From assembly GCA_022495005.1 (NCBI GenBank), contig JAGYXB010000196.1:558001-622000 (forward strand): a stretch of DNA of 64,000 bases, read 5' to 3'. The notes under the pieces were generated by a model. The model saw nothing but the letters and a program-made list of their open reading frames with translations. It ran no database searches and had not been told where the DNA came from. Below are positions 11,366 through 23,910 of this stretch, in pieces. Source of the stretch: Rhyacophila brunnea. Its lineage: Eukaryota; Arthropoda; Insecta; Trichoptera; Rhyacophilidae. Position numbers and translations under genes: made by a program. Every line of letters starts with the position of its first letter. Positions within the stretch are counted from its first letter, which is position 1.

Positions 11366-12731
11366 CTTAGTTCTAAATTCGAACACCTGACGATTTATGA
11401 TGGTACCTATATCTACAGATACAATGATTACAATTTAAAATTATTTTGAAATAGCTGTGTAATTACAATCAACATTTTTTTATTGTGTGTAGGTAGATTA
11501 TTATTTTTTACTCCTGACTAACGGGGCGTGAAAAACTATTATGATTTACTTTATTAAAATGTAGATAGAAAGAATCAAGACAAAAGTATGATTTGAGTAA
11601 TTTCTCCATACTTCTACGAAATTATTCTTTTATTTTATTTTAAATAAATAAAGAGTTTATTGTGTATCAATTCGTTTTAAACGTGCTTGCCATTTCCACG
11701 ATTCCGAGAAGACAGGAAAAAACGTTTCCAAAGGCCTAAACATTTTGAGTCTTCCTGATTGTGACCTGATGTCGTCCAATGGGTTCCGTCCCTTACTAAA
11801 TAGTCTCCAGTTTTTTCTTCATTTCACTTTGATACAATTCTCTTACACATAGTCAGTTCAACAAGTTATGACTTTTCGTGTCCTGTCGTAAGATATATTA
11901 TATTCTTTGCGACTTTACCCTTCGACTATGTTATCCATAGCGTGAGTTCATGTAATATTTTCTCTCAAATAATGCTAATTTACATACATATTTTATGTAT
12001 CAACAAATTGTAATAACTATCGACTTGAAAAACAAAACGAGTAGATTGCACGTATGTAAATATGTAAGCAGAATTTTCCTCAATATTAAGAATTGTAGAC
12101 GTGGCCGGTGAGCCTACTGGGGGCAAGACATGATGAAGACCAAGGTTCGAATTTGTGACCCTTTGTTTAATATGTAGTTCTAATTTGCATGATGCATTTG
12201 CGTATTAATTCAATAATCATAGGTATATATACTTTTCGCTATGTTTCCATCACCAAAAACATGACAAAATGCAAAGGGTGGGAATTAATCGCACAATGCA
12301 ATAATCAAAATTCACAAAAAAGTAACTTTAACATTTGGAAAATAGTTTTCACATATATTAAATGATTTCACAAATAAATAGATGAAATCACATAAAATAG
12401 TTTGTTTCACAAAACAAAAATCATAAATCACTCATTGTAAATACAAATTCACTCAATTTTGACAACTGCACACATTTGTAAAATTGTTTTCACCGATAAA
12501 TAATATATCGCACAAAGAAAAGGTAGAAATTCACAAATATCAAACTAATAATTGTAACAATACAATTTTATTAGAAAGCAATCGCAAAAATGATGCTTAG
12601 GTGTCAATATAATTAATGTTTAACGCAGTAATATAAATATGTATATATATTATTTGATGTAAATCTACAACCAAATAACACCACCTAGGTATACTTATCT
12701 TTTACGGTTCATCGATATAAATTTTGGTAAA
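11366..12731. other. No supported feature
   Basis: AT-rich sequence. Around 12300-12560 there is an irregular recurrence of TTCAC and CACAAA motifs (for example TTCACAAA, TTTCACATA, ATTTCACAAATA) at roughly 20-60 base spacing. No gene or bounded element was found. Confidence 0.4.
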
Positions 12732-13096
12732 TGTGGCGCAGATGCCGTCATGAGATTGTATAAGTATCTTTTTTGAACTAAACCTAATCTAACCTAACCT
12801 ATTCTAACGTAACCTAACCTAATATAACTTAACCTAACCTAACCTGACCTGACCTAACCTAACCCAGCCCAACCTAACCTAACCTAACCTAACCTAACCT
12901 ACCCTATCCTAATATTACCTAATATAATCTTAGTTTGTGATAATGAAGTAAGTATCAAAATCTATGAGCATTTTAAATTAACAATTATTATTAGATCGAA
13001 AAGCCTATGCGCCGACAAAAAAAGGTATTTATTATAATTGTCTACACGGAATAAACTGTATTCGTAAAAAAAGCTCATGACGGCATCTGCGGCACA
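12732..13096. mobile_element. MITE carrying a CCTAA array, copy 1
   Basis: The left end TGTGGCGCAGATGCCGTCAT and the right end (reverse complement TGTGCCGCAGATGCCGTCAT) match over 23 bases with one mismatch. The similarity may extend outward as GTAA. The interior has a degenerate CCTAA array (about 12786-12925), then AATATAATCTTAGTTTGTGATAA. The copy at 58379 has the same architecture. It has no coding capacity, and the superfamily is undetermined because the target duplication is not clear. Confidence 0.85.
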
Positions 13097-13711
13097 ATTA
13101 CATAAGTTTTAATTAACGTCACTTTTAAAATAGGTATTTATAGTATTATTTGAATTTGAAAGTAGGTACCTAATACATACTTATGTTTTGCCAAAATATT
13201 GTTTAAAATCATTAAACCTAATTTTCATAGTGTTTATATTCTTTTACGATTAATTGGGTTACAATAGTATATTGATACGTGAAGACTACTTTTTCCTTAG
13301 TGCAAATCGATCATTTGAGTGTTGTAGTTGATTTGTGAATATCATCCATTTCCGATGTGACGAACATCTTTTTAAATGCTGTCAGCGCTTTGTGAAAACA
13401 GTCTATTCAATTGTGCGAATATATATTCCCCAAATGCAAATCCCTGTAGTTCTGTATTTTTTTAACTATGGCACCATTTATATGTTGGCAGAGTGTACTG
13501 ATTTACAACTATAATACCATTTTCTCGGAGTAGGTAATGGTGTTTTTTTTATGATAGATATACTATAATAATATCAATATAATTATTATCATTGCTTACC
13601 TGTTAAAATCTAAAATTTTGTCAAAATGTTTTATTATATATTATATATTTTCTGTCTATATAGTTTATTTAATAAAGCTCACAATATTATATATAGGTGT
13701 AGGGAATTTAG
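13097..13711. other. No recognised feature
   Basis: AT-rich sequence with no supported coding region or repeat boundary. Confidence 0.4.
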
Positions 13712-13950
13712 CACAGAACAGATTAATAGATATAAATCTGATATTCTATATTTCAATACACTACATTTTGACGCAGGGTTTTGAATGTGCGAGTGTCCTA
13801 CGAAAATGAACCGAGAGCTGTTGTCAGTATTCGACGTATGACGCTTCACACGTATTTAAGTTTATCCCGTATTCTTCCACACTCGGGATCGGTTGCCTGC
13901 TTCTCCACACCCGTTAGGTATTTCAGTTACCATTATTTCTGAGTTACCTG
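13712..13950 (-). mobile_element. hAT-like element N2, copy 3, perfect target duplication
   Basis: Starts CACAGAACAGATTAATAG, ends ATTTCTGAGTTACCTG, and is flanked by exact GAATTTAG octamers (13704-13711 and 13951-13958). It is shorter than copies 1 and 2 (239 against 309 bases) because of an internal deletion. Same orientation as copy 1. Confidence 0.92.
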
Positions 13951-15145
13951 GAATTTAGTGTGCAGTGTGGCACAATGGGCAATTCTATACATAACATTGC
14001 TATCGGCCGCTATCTGTAGCTATCGAAGGTATCTTTTCATATTTTTGTATCCAAGTTACAATAAGTTCGTTGCAAATGTACAATAAGTGCTATGTTTTAA
14101 CAGCACCTCTCTTGACTGTGGCAAATTTTAGAGCGAGATTGACTGTTTACTCGGCTAACTTATTGTAACAATTATAATAATTCGATACAAACATACGAAA
14201 AACTACCCTCGATAGCAGTTTGTGTATAGAATAGATGCGTTGGAGTTGTAGTGATATTGTTTACTAGCATTTAAAAATGTACTGTAGTAAACAATTCCAA
14301 TACACCCACGAAACGCTTATGGTGTCACTGTGAATTGATTTACCTATATATACCACCAAATTAAAAATAGTTTTATTAATTATTGGAAAACACCGTCGAT
14401 AAAACTTGTTTCATTTAATAACACCATAACACCTCCAATTCACGTAGTCATGACATTGGAGATTACAAACACTAAATGATGATAGGACTTCGACCCCATG
14501 TTAATTAGAGATATCAAAAATTCAGTTTGTTTTTATTTTTGTCTCTTTTGTAAAAGTTAAATTTTGTCGCTTAGGAAGTTTTAACAGCTCAGCGATGATG
14601 TGTGGTTATAACCTTTTTTAACAACACAAGACTTTTGTGTCTCCCAGCACGCACGTTGAAGTTTACCGTTTGTGTGTTTTCACGGCGCATTAGAGACGCC
14701 TCACCTGTATCGCGCTGCAAAGGTTGATCAAACCAATCAACTACCTCTGCATCACGTCCCTCTCGAAACGCGCGATGGACTGCTCGTGGATTTCCGGCAA
14801 CAGACCGAAGCCGAGAACATTGTGACATCAATTCAACAGACCGACCGGCGTGTTTTTCGCGTCCAATAGAAAAAACAGCCTAATATAACATCACCATTCT
14901 TGCAATCATTGAAGACGTAAATGCTCATATGACCAGTTCCAGGGCTTGGATTGAAGACGGCTTGGCGGTACGGAAACCGGTTCGTTGAAACTGAATTTTA
15001 CTCATTCCGGTGCTCTAAGAATTGAATATAGCACATCTGGTCAATAAGTTTTAAATTGAAAGCGCAAAATTCATGTTTAATTTAGTGTGTGTTGAAAATA
15101 AGCCCAGTATGGAATGTGGAATAGAACTTGAATCGATTTTTAATA
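13951..15145. other. Unclassified, includes a GC-richer block
   Basis: A short imperfect inverted repeat lies near 13985-14230 (TAGCTATCGA against TCGATAGCA). 14640-14880 is richer in GC and has overlapping 65- and 80-codon ORFs on opposite strands, neither with a recognisable domain. The block could be a decayed transposon coding region. Confidence 0.35.
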
Positions 15146-15597
15146 CAGTGATGTCCAACCTGTTTAACGCGAATGGCTACTTTGATCTTCTAAAACTACT
15201 TGATGGGATTCCTAAAAATAGGAAGACAAAAATATGTGTCGTTGCGTGAATATAATATTCAATTTATTTTATATATCAATCGAGATTCATCATGTTTGGT
15301 TAAGGATTACAATTTTTGAGAAATAGCGAACGAAAATATGACCAGTTAGGTATTTCTAAATTTTGGGAAAAAATATGATTGTGTAAAATTTTTCCTATAA
15401 TTTAGTTTTTTTTTTCATATACGTATAATGGTAGGTAAAATAAAGTAGGCTTCATGGAAAACTTTCAACCATAGAGGTATTAAATAAAAAGAGGGGCAAA
15501 CAATCGGCTTTCTCATACGACTGAATGAAGCAGGCCAACAATAGCCGACAACTTACGAGAAATAGCGACGCGATAAAAAAAAATCAGGGCATCACGG
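15146..15597. mobile_element. Possible old hAT-like element
   Basis: Left CAGTGATGTCCAACCTGTTT and right end reading in reverse as CCGTGATGCCCTGATTTTTT are similar over about 40 bases with many mismatches. No convincing 8-bp duplication flanks them. Confidence 0.35.
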
Positions 15598-16319
15598 AGG
15601 GTTTATTTTAGTCATTATAACGTACCTATATAATATAATCTTAACGTGGAAATTTTGTCGCAACTTGATTACCAGATCGCCTCACCATACTTTTTCACCA
15701 TACTAGCATGCTTCACCATACTTTCATATAACCTGTCGCCCCTAGCTTTCAACGTTTTTGTGTTAAGTCACGGTTATAAAACAACCGTACATATCCTCGA
15801 ATAACCTACGATTCTTTATATATTATCTGCATTACAGAAAACATTATCAAATTATATACTTACCTACATCCTCAATATCTAATTAAGATTATTAAGACGT
15901 TAGCGGTAACATTCAATAGTTAATAGTGGATTGATTTTTATAACAACTAAATTATTTGTATGTTCTATCATCATTCGTGGCACAACATCACAGGGTCTTC
16001 TAGTTGTCATCCCCATTTAGATCTTCTTCTTCGATGGTGCTACAGCCCAAATCGAGCCCTGGTTTCTTCAATCCTCTACTTCCACGACACTCTGTATTCC
16101 GTTGCTATTGTTCAGTCGTCCACCAGCAAAAGCTTGCTGTCGTTCTCCCTCAAGTTTTAGTCTCCTTGCGGAACTCGTCTTTATCCATCGAGCATTTCGT
16201 CGGAATGCGGAATCCATTGCAGGTGCATATTTATATGCATGGAGAAATGCGGATCGTTGTATAGATTATGCAATTATTGGTTATTGCGCATGAGTAAATG
16301 TGAAAGTGAGTGGCACCTG
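15598..16319. other. No supported feature
   Basis: Three overlapping ORFs (15960-16293) are frame shadows of one another without a recognisable domain. The stretch could be a decayed retrotransposon 3' region but could not be matched to one. Confidence 0.35.
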
Positions 16320-16430
16320 GCAGGTTTTCTTAACCAAACCCCCTCCTGCCGCCTTAAAAACAAAAATCAATAATTATAGATATTTTTTCAAAATGGACTC
16401 CCCAAAACCATTTTTCCGTGTGCGCGCTTT
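16320..16430. repeat. Dispersed repeat, copy 2 (inverted)
   Basis: Reverse-complement counterpart of 270-370 (CCTCCTGCCGCCTTAAAAA, TTTTTCAAAATGGA, GTGTGCGCGC). Confidence 0.6.
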
Positions 16431-16977
16431 ATTCTCCGATTTTATTGCCTTATCTTAAAAAAAAAATCATTGATAATGGATGCAGCCACGCCTCAAAAGC
16501 CTCCAGTCTTCTTACAGATCATTTATTTAACGTCCAGCACCCGATCGCCCTCCATCCAGTGACCAGGGACCTTGTGTTGTAACTTGCGAGTTGGAGTCGC
16601 CCGGCGGCATGGCGTCATATGACATCATTGTGACGTACTACCGGAGTGAGTCAATAGCATTCGAGAAATTAACGCTACTTTAATACTGGCGTTATTCATT
16701 CTCCCCATACACAAATAGGTGTTTCAGCATAATACTATCTATGGTGAGCCGTGTGCATTGGGCGGCTCGCCTTGATGCGTGTATTGAGCTTGCGTCACAA
16801 TTACGTCATGTCGTCGGGTGACTTCATGACACAAGTTATAACATAGGGCACCAGACGTAGGTATATCTCGATTGCAGATGTATAATTTAGTAAAAATCTG
16901 CAAAAAACCGGTTGTATGCTCTTTGGTTAACAAGAAGTAGAAAATGTCCGCATGTAAATTGAGGACATTCCTGTGAA

Positions 16978-17090
16978 AGGGGTGGAGCATGTAAAATACT
17001 TCGGTTGTCATCTACATGATGACTGGAGTTTAGAGCATGGCAAGAAGCATCTTTGAAAAAATGAAACAGCCCATCTTAATGGGAAAAGGA
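16978..17090 (+). pseudogene. Decayed non-LTR retrotransposon RT fragment (tentative)
   Basis: A short frame reads VEHVKYFGCHLHDDWSLEH before a stop. It resembles the 'KYLG..L..D' segment downstream of the catalytic core in LINE reverse transcriptases. The reading frame breaks immediately afterwards. The call rests on one short motif. Confidence 0.4.
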
Positions 17091-17210
17091 AAATTATCAC
17101 ATAATTAACACATAATAGCTGTGCTGTACGCATCTTCTGATGGAAGGGAATCTATTCTTTGAGTGCCGGAGTATCCAGGTGAAACGCTCTCTAAAGTGTA
17201 CAGTCAGGTG

Positions 17211-18516
17211 CACGAAAAAAACCTTTGATTCAAGCAGTAGGTATTTAAGTATAGGCAATTTCCCGAACTTCTGACCGGAGAATTTATTCCATTGTTTAGT
17301 TTAGGTTTTGTTGCGTCATGTAACCGACTAACTGTCACACAATTTGCGTTCTTACCCAGTGGAGGAGAATGTTGTTATGAATCTGGTTTCTTTAAAAATA
17401 TTTTAATAGAAACAATTAAAAATACAATATAGCACTAATTTAGTGTATATTATACATAAATAATGATATGTGCGGGTTTATGCAGGAGTGTTACACTTTT
17501 TGCGGTGTCTCGTTGTTGAGTGACGAGACCGCTGTGATTGGGGATGACCAGGAGGTGGAGATGGAGAGTCGTCAGGAGGAGAGATGAGAAGTCGCGATTT
17601 GGTGGTTGCTCCGATTGGATGGAGGAGCGAGTTTTATTTGCAGCGTAAACAGTCGGTACAAAAATATTTTACAAGAGCGTTATGCTACAATACTTATGAT
17701 ACTGTTCCGAGGTCCGAGCTCAGTGGAACAGAATACTGTGCGGAGTGACTGACACTGACTGATCGGACGGGGGTTGTGATTGATACTAATAGGTATTTAG
17801 ACTGACCACCTCATCAAGCACTTGATGATGTAAGGCAAAACAATGGTTATTTTTTTACTATTCCTATTTTACTTTCTTACTGTTTCATTGTGCGTCTTGT
17901 AGAGGTTTTACCCAACTCTAAAACTGACACGTTATTGTCGATGCTTATGTTTAGGGCATAGACACTGGCGAGTCGGAAATGACAGTTGTCTAGAGACCTT
18001 CAATATAATGCATAGGTTACAAGGGCACACAGTCCTTTTCGAAATTATCAAGTTAAGAGGATCATGATAAACCTTTACACCTAAAACATAGTTGAATATA
18101 ACTTACTTCATGCTATCCGCCGTGTAACACCATTCGTGTATTTGTGTCATATAAATAAAAGACAAAACGATATAAATACCAACGCGTGTTTTCCATCAAC
18201 ACTGCCCATACAATATCACATGTCACATACAAAAGTAACCGTCTGAATATAAAATAATAACGGGGGTAGTTGATTAAACAAATAACAAGTAGTATCTACT
18301 CCCCTTAAAGTTAGTCCTGGTCTGGCATCCAACGATCATTTCGTTTAATTTATAAGTTACCAAGAACACACGAGTTAGATATACGTTTCTTCCCAATTCT
18401 GTCGATTACAGGATTATTGATTGGGAGTTTAGGCATTTATTGCATTATTTGGTATCAATAAATAGCCTTGTAACAATATTTTTAGGACCTTGCAGAGCTT
18501 TTTTAAGAATTTATAA
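17211..18516. other. No supported feature
   Basis: 17490-17820 is GC-richer (many GAGG and GGAG motifs) and could be part of an LTR or a decayed element, but no paired ends were found. The rest is AT-rich and featureless to me. Confidence 0.35.
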
Positions 18517-18981
18517 CAGAGCGTTGGAGCGGAGCTCGGAGCAGGAGCATGGAGCACTGGAGCATGGGATTTTACCCGGAGCAAGAGCGGAGCTGGAGCA
18601 CCGAAAATTTGTAGTGCTCCACTGCTCCGGATGTTTTTTTTATTATTAAATTTTCGTCCTAATTTCCTTTCATCCAATGAAAATAGTATATTTTGACACT
18701 TTGCAACACTGGAATTATTTGAAATATGGCAACACTGCGGAGTGATAAATTACCTCACTTTTTTGATAGAATAGGCAAATAATGAGAGACGATTTGCTGT
18801 CGATATATTTTGTTTAATAGAATTACTTAATAATGAAAATGACGATTATTTAAAAACTACTTATTTTTTCAACATTTGTATACATATAATACTTATTAAA
18901 TCTTTTTACCCGGAGCGGAGCCAGAGCAAGTAATAGGTCCCGAAGCGGAGCAACTCAAAAAGGGTCTGCTCCAATGCTCTG
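18517..18981. mobile_element. hAT-like element N4 with GGAGC subterminal arrays
   Basis: Starts CAGAGCGTTGGAGCGGAGC and ends GCTCCAATGCTCTG, a good terminal inverted repeat. Flanking octamers ATTTATAA (18509-18516) and GTTTATAA (18982-18989) match at 7 of 8. Both ends are packed with GGAGC units: about ten in the first 90 bases, and more, partly inverted as GCTCC, in the last 80. The middle is AT-rich. Non-coding; the opposed ORFs here are artefacts of the GGAGC repeat. Confidence 0.88.
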
Positions 18982-19269
18982 GTTTATAAAACAACTCCCA
19001 CGTAAGCTCGACTCGCACAAGTCGAATATATTAATATCTGAAGCGGTTGAGAGTTATTGCATTACCAATTGCCATTACCAATAGAAGGTTAGTTATGCAC
19101 CGTGGGAAAAAACAAACAACGGATGGTACCGATTTCTAAGATACATTTAGGTACAATAATATGTCGACATTATCATTAAGACGGCTCTCACATCTAAACT
19201 CACCCGTCTGCCGCACAGCCATAAACAAACCTTCTAGTATGTTCATAAGAATTTTCACATTTGACCATA

Positions 19270-19314
19270 TATTTTGTCTGTTATATCCAAAGTCTGTTAT
19301 ATCGAGGTTCTGCT
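19270..19314. mobile_element. pogo/Tigger-like end fragment
   Basis: CTGTTATATCGAGGTTCTGC followed by TGTA, in reverse TACAGCAGAACCTCGATATA, is the usual end of pogo/Tigger elements beside a TA. No left end was found, so only the right terminus survives. Confidence 0.55.
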
Positions 19315-20944
19315 GTATTTTGTTTTAAACATTAAGGCTATACTTCAGCTGGGGCACGGTCTAAAACGATCGTGACTGCGCGACGCGAAGATTGTGCAAA
19401 CGACGCGTGCAGAACAAAACATAATTTGTCATAAAAATTCAACATGCGTCCATTTTTTTATATTAGTAATAATAATAATATATTCCTTGACATGTTTTCT
19501 TTTTCAAGTAAATGGATAACGTTTTTTAGTCATCTTTACACGATTTAAGAATTGATTCCCCCGACGCCATCACAAAACAAATTGACGTGTTCACAGCTCA
19601 ACTTTCGCTCTCCGATTGGCAGCCAGTCCGAAATTTCGTCGCACCTATAGTTGGAAATTGGCCTCTTAAATGTTTGCTTAAACGATAAGTACCTATTATC
19701 GAATGTTACGTTAATTTTCGTTTCACTGTAGTTTACTTTTTATACCACAAAGAAAATGTCTACACAATATGTCATTGTCTTGGATTTCAAACATCTGTTT
19801 CATGTATGTAAACGAATTATTAATTGAATTAGATTCGATTGGGAGACGAGAATTCATAAAGACGTGGGCTCGCAGGATCATTGGGTCAGGAATCAAATTA
19901 TTTTTATCTGTGTGTAAGTGCATTTATTAACTGGTGGATATGAACGATATAATAAAATTATTCTATTCCTTGTCTCGACTATTTTTAGGTAGATAATAAT
20001 ATTATTGAAGATCTGCAAAGAGCTGGTATGAAAAAGAATTGCAGTAGGTATTGAGATATCCCGGGTCCTGTGGCTAGCTCGGGATGTTGGTAGGACCCGG
20101 GATTCACAAAAATTAAATAATAAATAGAAATAGGTAGCAGTAAAATGAAAAAGTCTTGATTGTTTCGTTCAGAGAACTTTTTTTTTATATTTTGGCTATA
20201 TCGACACACCTTCACAATATTATTCTTACACATTTCCGTCACTTAATATTACTGCTTAATCTCTAATTAGCTTTAACTTTTAACTTAATTCTCTATATCC
20301 GTTTATCTAACTAATTTTTCACGTCCATGCGTGGTAATGTCGTTTCTTTTTACTCTCCGAGTCGTGGGGCCGATATTGCCTCTTTCAATGGCGACCCTCT
20401 ACCCTCTTTTTTCTATCGAACAGTGTTGCCATCCTTCCCTTACATACTCCTTATTATTAAATTCATTTGGCTTTCGTCTCTTTTATTCGGCAAATCACAT
20501 TCTTCTCTGACATACTATTATTATAATTAGATACAATTCTTGCGTGCTAAGTACATGTTGAATATTTTGACAGTTAATCAAGGAATTTTGGACGTACGTA
20601 CGACCATTGTTGACTAGGAGGTCAGGTGACATGGTTATACCTAATAATTAATTTCATCTATCGGGAGAGGTCCAATAATCATGGGTGTGACAGTATCAAC
20701 TTTCAACCAAACCAACCCGCCCTGTACCACACTCGGTCTTAATCGAGCGTATCACGAGGCTCGAAGTTTGGATGTGAAGCATCACCTGTTGTATACGCCT
20801 GGGAATGTCTCAGACAGGAGAAGAACCAATATGAGTGTCTGCCCTTGGTGGAATCATCCGAATTTCGCTGCCAGGATTCTACGCCACATCCAGCATCATT
20901 TGACGTATTGTCCGCCTTCTCAATGATATTTAAAGCAATAGTTA
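19315..20944. other. Mostly unclassified; contains a hairpin
   Basis: ATCCCGGGTCCT at 20058-20069 is perfectly inverted at 20092-20103 around a 22-base loop that itself holds TAGCTCGGGAT. The motifs recall the ends of the element at 50353. The ORF at 20681-20926 has no recognised domain. Nothing else could be supported. Confidence 0.45.
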
Positions 20945-21110
20945 GAGGTCAAAGTATAATGAGGAGCTGTACACACTTTATGGGGACGAAAAGATTAAAT
21001 AGCATAGAATGCCGTAGGATTAAATGGCTAGAATGCGCCACATGGTATTTAAGAATGCTCCGTCAAAGCAACTGGAGAGTGTCGGCGCTGGATCGTCCAG
21101 GATGAAGTAT
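20945..21110 (+). pseudogene. LINE C-terminal fragment, frameshifted
   Basis: The plus strand reads NEELYTLYGDEKI (from about 20958), then after frame breaks RRIKWL and RMRHMVFKNAP. This order (ELY.LYG, then RI..LRW.GHV.RM) is the conserved segment after the RT domain in many insect non-LTR retrotransposons. Several stops and shifts mark it as dead. Confidence 0.55.
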
Positions 21111-21190
21111 GCCCTTGCGTTTTCGTACAAGGTGGTTGGGAGGGTTATTTACATTGATGGGCAGTTAATTATGTCCCTCCATTTATATGT

Positions 21191-21484
21191 TTAATTTTTC
21201 TTTATGGCCAGAATTAAATAATTTGTGCAGTGATCTTGAGTTGTTTTGTTGTTTAGTATTTTGCAAGGTTTTTGGAGGTCAATTTTATGGTTTTGATAAT
21301 TACATAGAGTTCTGAGAGTCCATCGTTCCTTTTCTAGTATAAGGCAGTCGCTGATGACATGCCACACAGTTTGAAATGTGTAGCCGTCACATGGACAACA
21401 GTTATCGTCCTTCAATTTAAATCTTTTAGATGGGCTCGCACTACTCCCTGGCCTATTTGTATCTGTTTGGGGTTGTAATGTCAT
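21191..21484 (-). pseudogene. Jockey/R1-type LINE C-terminal zinc-knuckle fragment
   Basis: A 97-codon minus-strand frame contains CPCDGYTFQTVWHVISDC, fitting the C-x-C...T..H...C motif that ends the RT protein of jockey/R1-type LINEs, followed by LEKERWTLR. No RT core is present. It sits just after another LINE fragment on the opposite strand, so these are separate insertions or a rearranged one. Confidence 0.55.
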
Positions 21485-21889
21485 AAATCATGCCGACAAT
21501 TATTATAGAATATACCAGTACTTAGGTACTTACTATTAAAATTATTGTATAATATTGTGTAAGTATTGTTTTAAATCGAATCAAAACACTTTTCACAACA
21601 CGCCACTGTCTCATGAAAAATTTCGCGGCAATTATAATATGTTCAAGTTATTTTTATCACTTATCTGCTCATCGCAAACTTCAAAATGGCGATTATTAAT
21701 TTTGCAGTTTTTGAGAAATCACGATTTTCCTTTGAGGACATGTTCTATTGTGTAAACCGTTTATTTTAATCGTCAGAATTGTGCCAAGTACAAATTTAAT
21801 GTCTATTTTACGGTTTATTTTATCATTATGTCACTTGTGTCATGGCTTGAGTCATAAACAGTGCAAATAATTATGTGTTACAGGAAATA

Positions 21890-22090
21890 CAGGCACCTTT
21901 TCTAGAGCAGCGCTTCCCCAGTCGCGTGCTGCAATACTATTGTGCACAGTGACGTCCCGCGGGGGTATGCAGGTCATGCGTTGTACACGAGTTGCCATGG
22001 CAAGGGGGGGTGATTGAGCTCTAGCCTGGGGCCCGGCATGGTGGGCTGACCAGTTAAGTGAGATACACATACACCACAAATTTGCTCTAA
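21890..22090. repeat. N1 end joined to composite GGCCCC repeat (reverse)
   Basis: At 21947 an N1-like start (CAGTGACGTCCCGCGGGGG) is followed not by an N1 interior but by an inverted copy of the composite-repeat B block (GGGGCCCGGCATGGTGGGC, then GAGATACACATACACCACAA and ATTTGCTCTAA). This is a chimeric junction or a related family sharing the terminus. Confidence 0.6.
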
Positions 22091-22377
22091 TAGAAAAAAG
22101 TCGCCTACGGTGCTATTCCACAAGCAGTAGTTTACTTTATAATTATTTTTAGTCTGTTTCCGGATTAGTAACCTGACAAAACAGAACAGCCAGTGGAAAA
22201 ATAAAACATTCATTTTTGTCGTAAGTATATATTTATTAATTAAATAATTATAAAACTTAAGTTTATAAAAGAAATAGGTATATTATATTATAATCTCTGC
22301 ATGTTGGCAATTCAGTGTAAAAACCTCAATTTATCTGCTGATTTTGATAATCATGCACAACTCCACAGAATTATTAA

Positions 22378-23225
22378 GGGGGATGCTTATACTATCAGAG
22401 GCGAAAACTGGCACCTAACGGAAAAATACGAAGCTTGCAATTTGAGATTTTTTTTGATAATTTACAATTTCAACTGTAGTAATTAATAAATATGTATCTG
22501 AAAACACTAAAAAGATTTTTTATTTTTTTTTTAAATTTAAAGATAAACTGGCAATTGTAAAAAAATCTAACAAAATGTGAATTCGTTGCAGGGTCAAATC
22601 TTATTATTACATTATATTTTATGGCCATATTTATTATTAAAATTTAGTTTATTAAGTTTTAGATTTTATGTGGTGTAGCTTTTTGACTAATTCATCGTTT
22701 TAATATTTTTTATATATATTTTAAAAAACATCGATTTAAAAAAATATATAAATGTGTATAACTTGAAATCCTTTTTATTTATATCAAATTTTATTTTAGG
22801 CATGGTCACAATATTGAAGTTCGAGTTGATATAAATAAAAAGGATTTCAAGTTATGCACATTTATATTTTTATAAAAATCGATGTTTTTTAAAATATATA
22901 TAAAAAATATTAAAACGATGAATTAGTCAAAAATCTACACCACATAAAATCTAAAACTTAATAAACTAAATTTTAATGATTATTATGACCATAAAATATA
23001 ATGCAATAATAAGATTTGACCCTGCAACGAATTCACATTTTATTATATTTTTTTACAATTGTAAGTTTATCTTTAAGTTTAAAAAAAAATAAAAAATCTT
23101 TTTAATTTTTTCAGATACATATTTATTAAATAATACAGTTGAAATTGTAAATTATCAAAAAAAAATCTCAAATTGCAAGCTTCGTATATTTCCGCTAGGT
23201 TCTCTGCTGGCATGCGTCTCCCCCT
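22378..23225. mobile_element. TTAA-flanked foldback element (piggyBac-like MITE)
   Basis: Flanked by TTAA at 22374-22377 and 23226-23229, with ends GGGGGATGC... and ...GCATGCGTCTCCCCC. Almost the whole element is one inverted repeat: arms of about 400 bases (22378-22788 and 22828-23225) around a 39-base loop. Duplicated TTAA with terminal G/C runs is the piggyBac signature. The arms are nearly identical near the centre (AACTTGAAATCCTTTTTATT against its complement) and less so at the ends. A transcript would form a long hairpin. The 61-codon ORF in the left arm is not a gene. Confidence 0.85.
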
Positions 23226-23910
23226 TAAACTCATTATTTCGTTGTACCTAGATATACCTACCTAGCTTGCCGGCAACACCGAGTTGAGTCCCGTTTAATT
23301 GAGGATTTCCTTAGATTAGGAGTGCACAAATTACATAATTTGATTTTTTTACGGTGTATTGAAAACCTGTGTTATTAAAAATCTATAAGTACAACATATA
23401 GAAATATGACAATTCCTAAAATATCATAGTAAAGTTCTGTGTCTTCATGTTCTATTTATTCATGTTCTGTTAACTCATGGAACCCTTCAATTGATAGATA
23501 TGTATCGAATAAAGCACTGAAGCACAGTTTATAAAATATTTAAAGATATGAAGAAAATTGCTTGTGATTTTTTTTACAAGTTCACTTTATATAGTAATAG
23601 AACAAAAAAATATTTTTTAGTAACACTTTTAAAAATGTTTTTTTTTTCTGACTTTTGCCGCCGCCTAGATCCTACCGCCCGTGTTCTGTTAGGTAAGTGA
23701 TAGGGTAAATAAGAGTAAAAAATAAAAAAAAGTACACATTATTAGCCACTGAGTGAGCTACATAGACCCTATATAATACAACATCCACCTAAACTCATCT
23801 CAAGTAAGTGGAATATACTTATCAATATGCGAGTGATAAATGTGCGATGAATGCCATAAATAAATCTTAAATTCGAAACGAATCTGCAGCTTATTTATTA
23901 ATTAGTCTTA
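23226..23910. other. No recognised feature
   Basis: AT-rich spacer between the foldback and the next MITE. Confidence 0.4.

Noticed and set aside
12106..12172. Possible tRNA-derived SINE head (AAGGTTCGAATTTGTGACC)
   Set aside because: Only a box B-like motif is present; no box A at the right spacing and no shared body with the other SINE copies.
12786..12925. CCTAA array as a telomere or chromosome end
   Set aside because: It is short, degenerate, flanked by ordinary sequence, and sits symmetrically inside a MITE that has a second copy.
16004..16293. Overlapping plus-strand ORFs of 63-86 codons
   Set aside because: Three frames over the same bases with no domain; likely a decayed transposon segment, not a gene.
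17490..17830. Possible LTR starting TGTTATGAATC
   Set aside because: No matching CA end, target duplication or second copy could be found.
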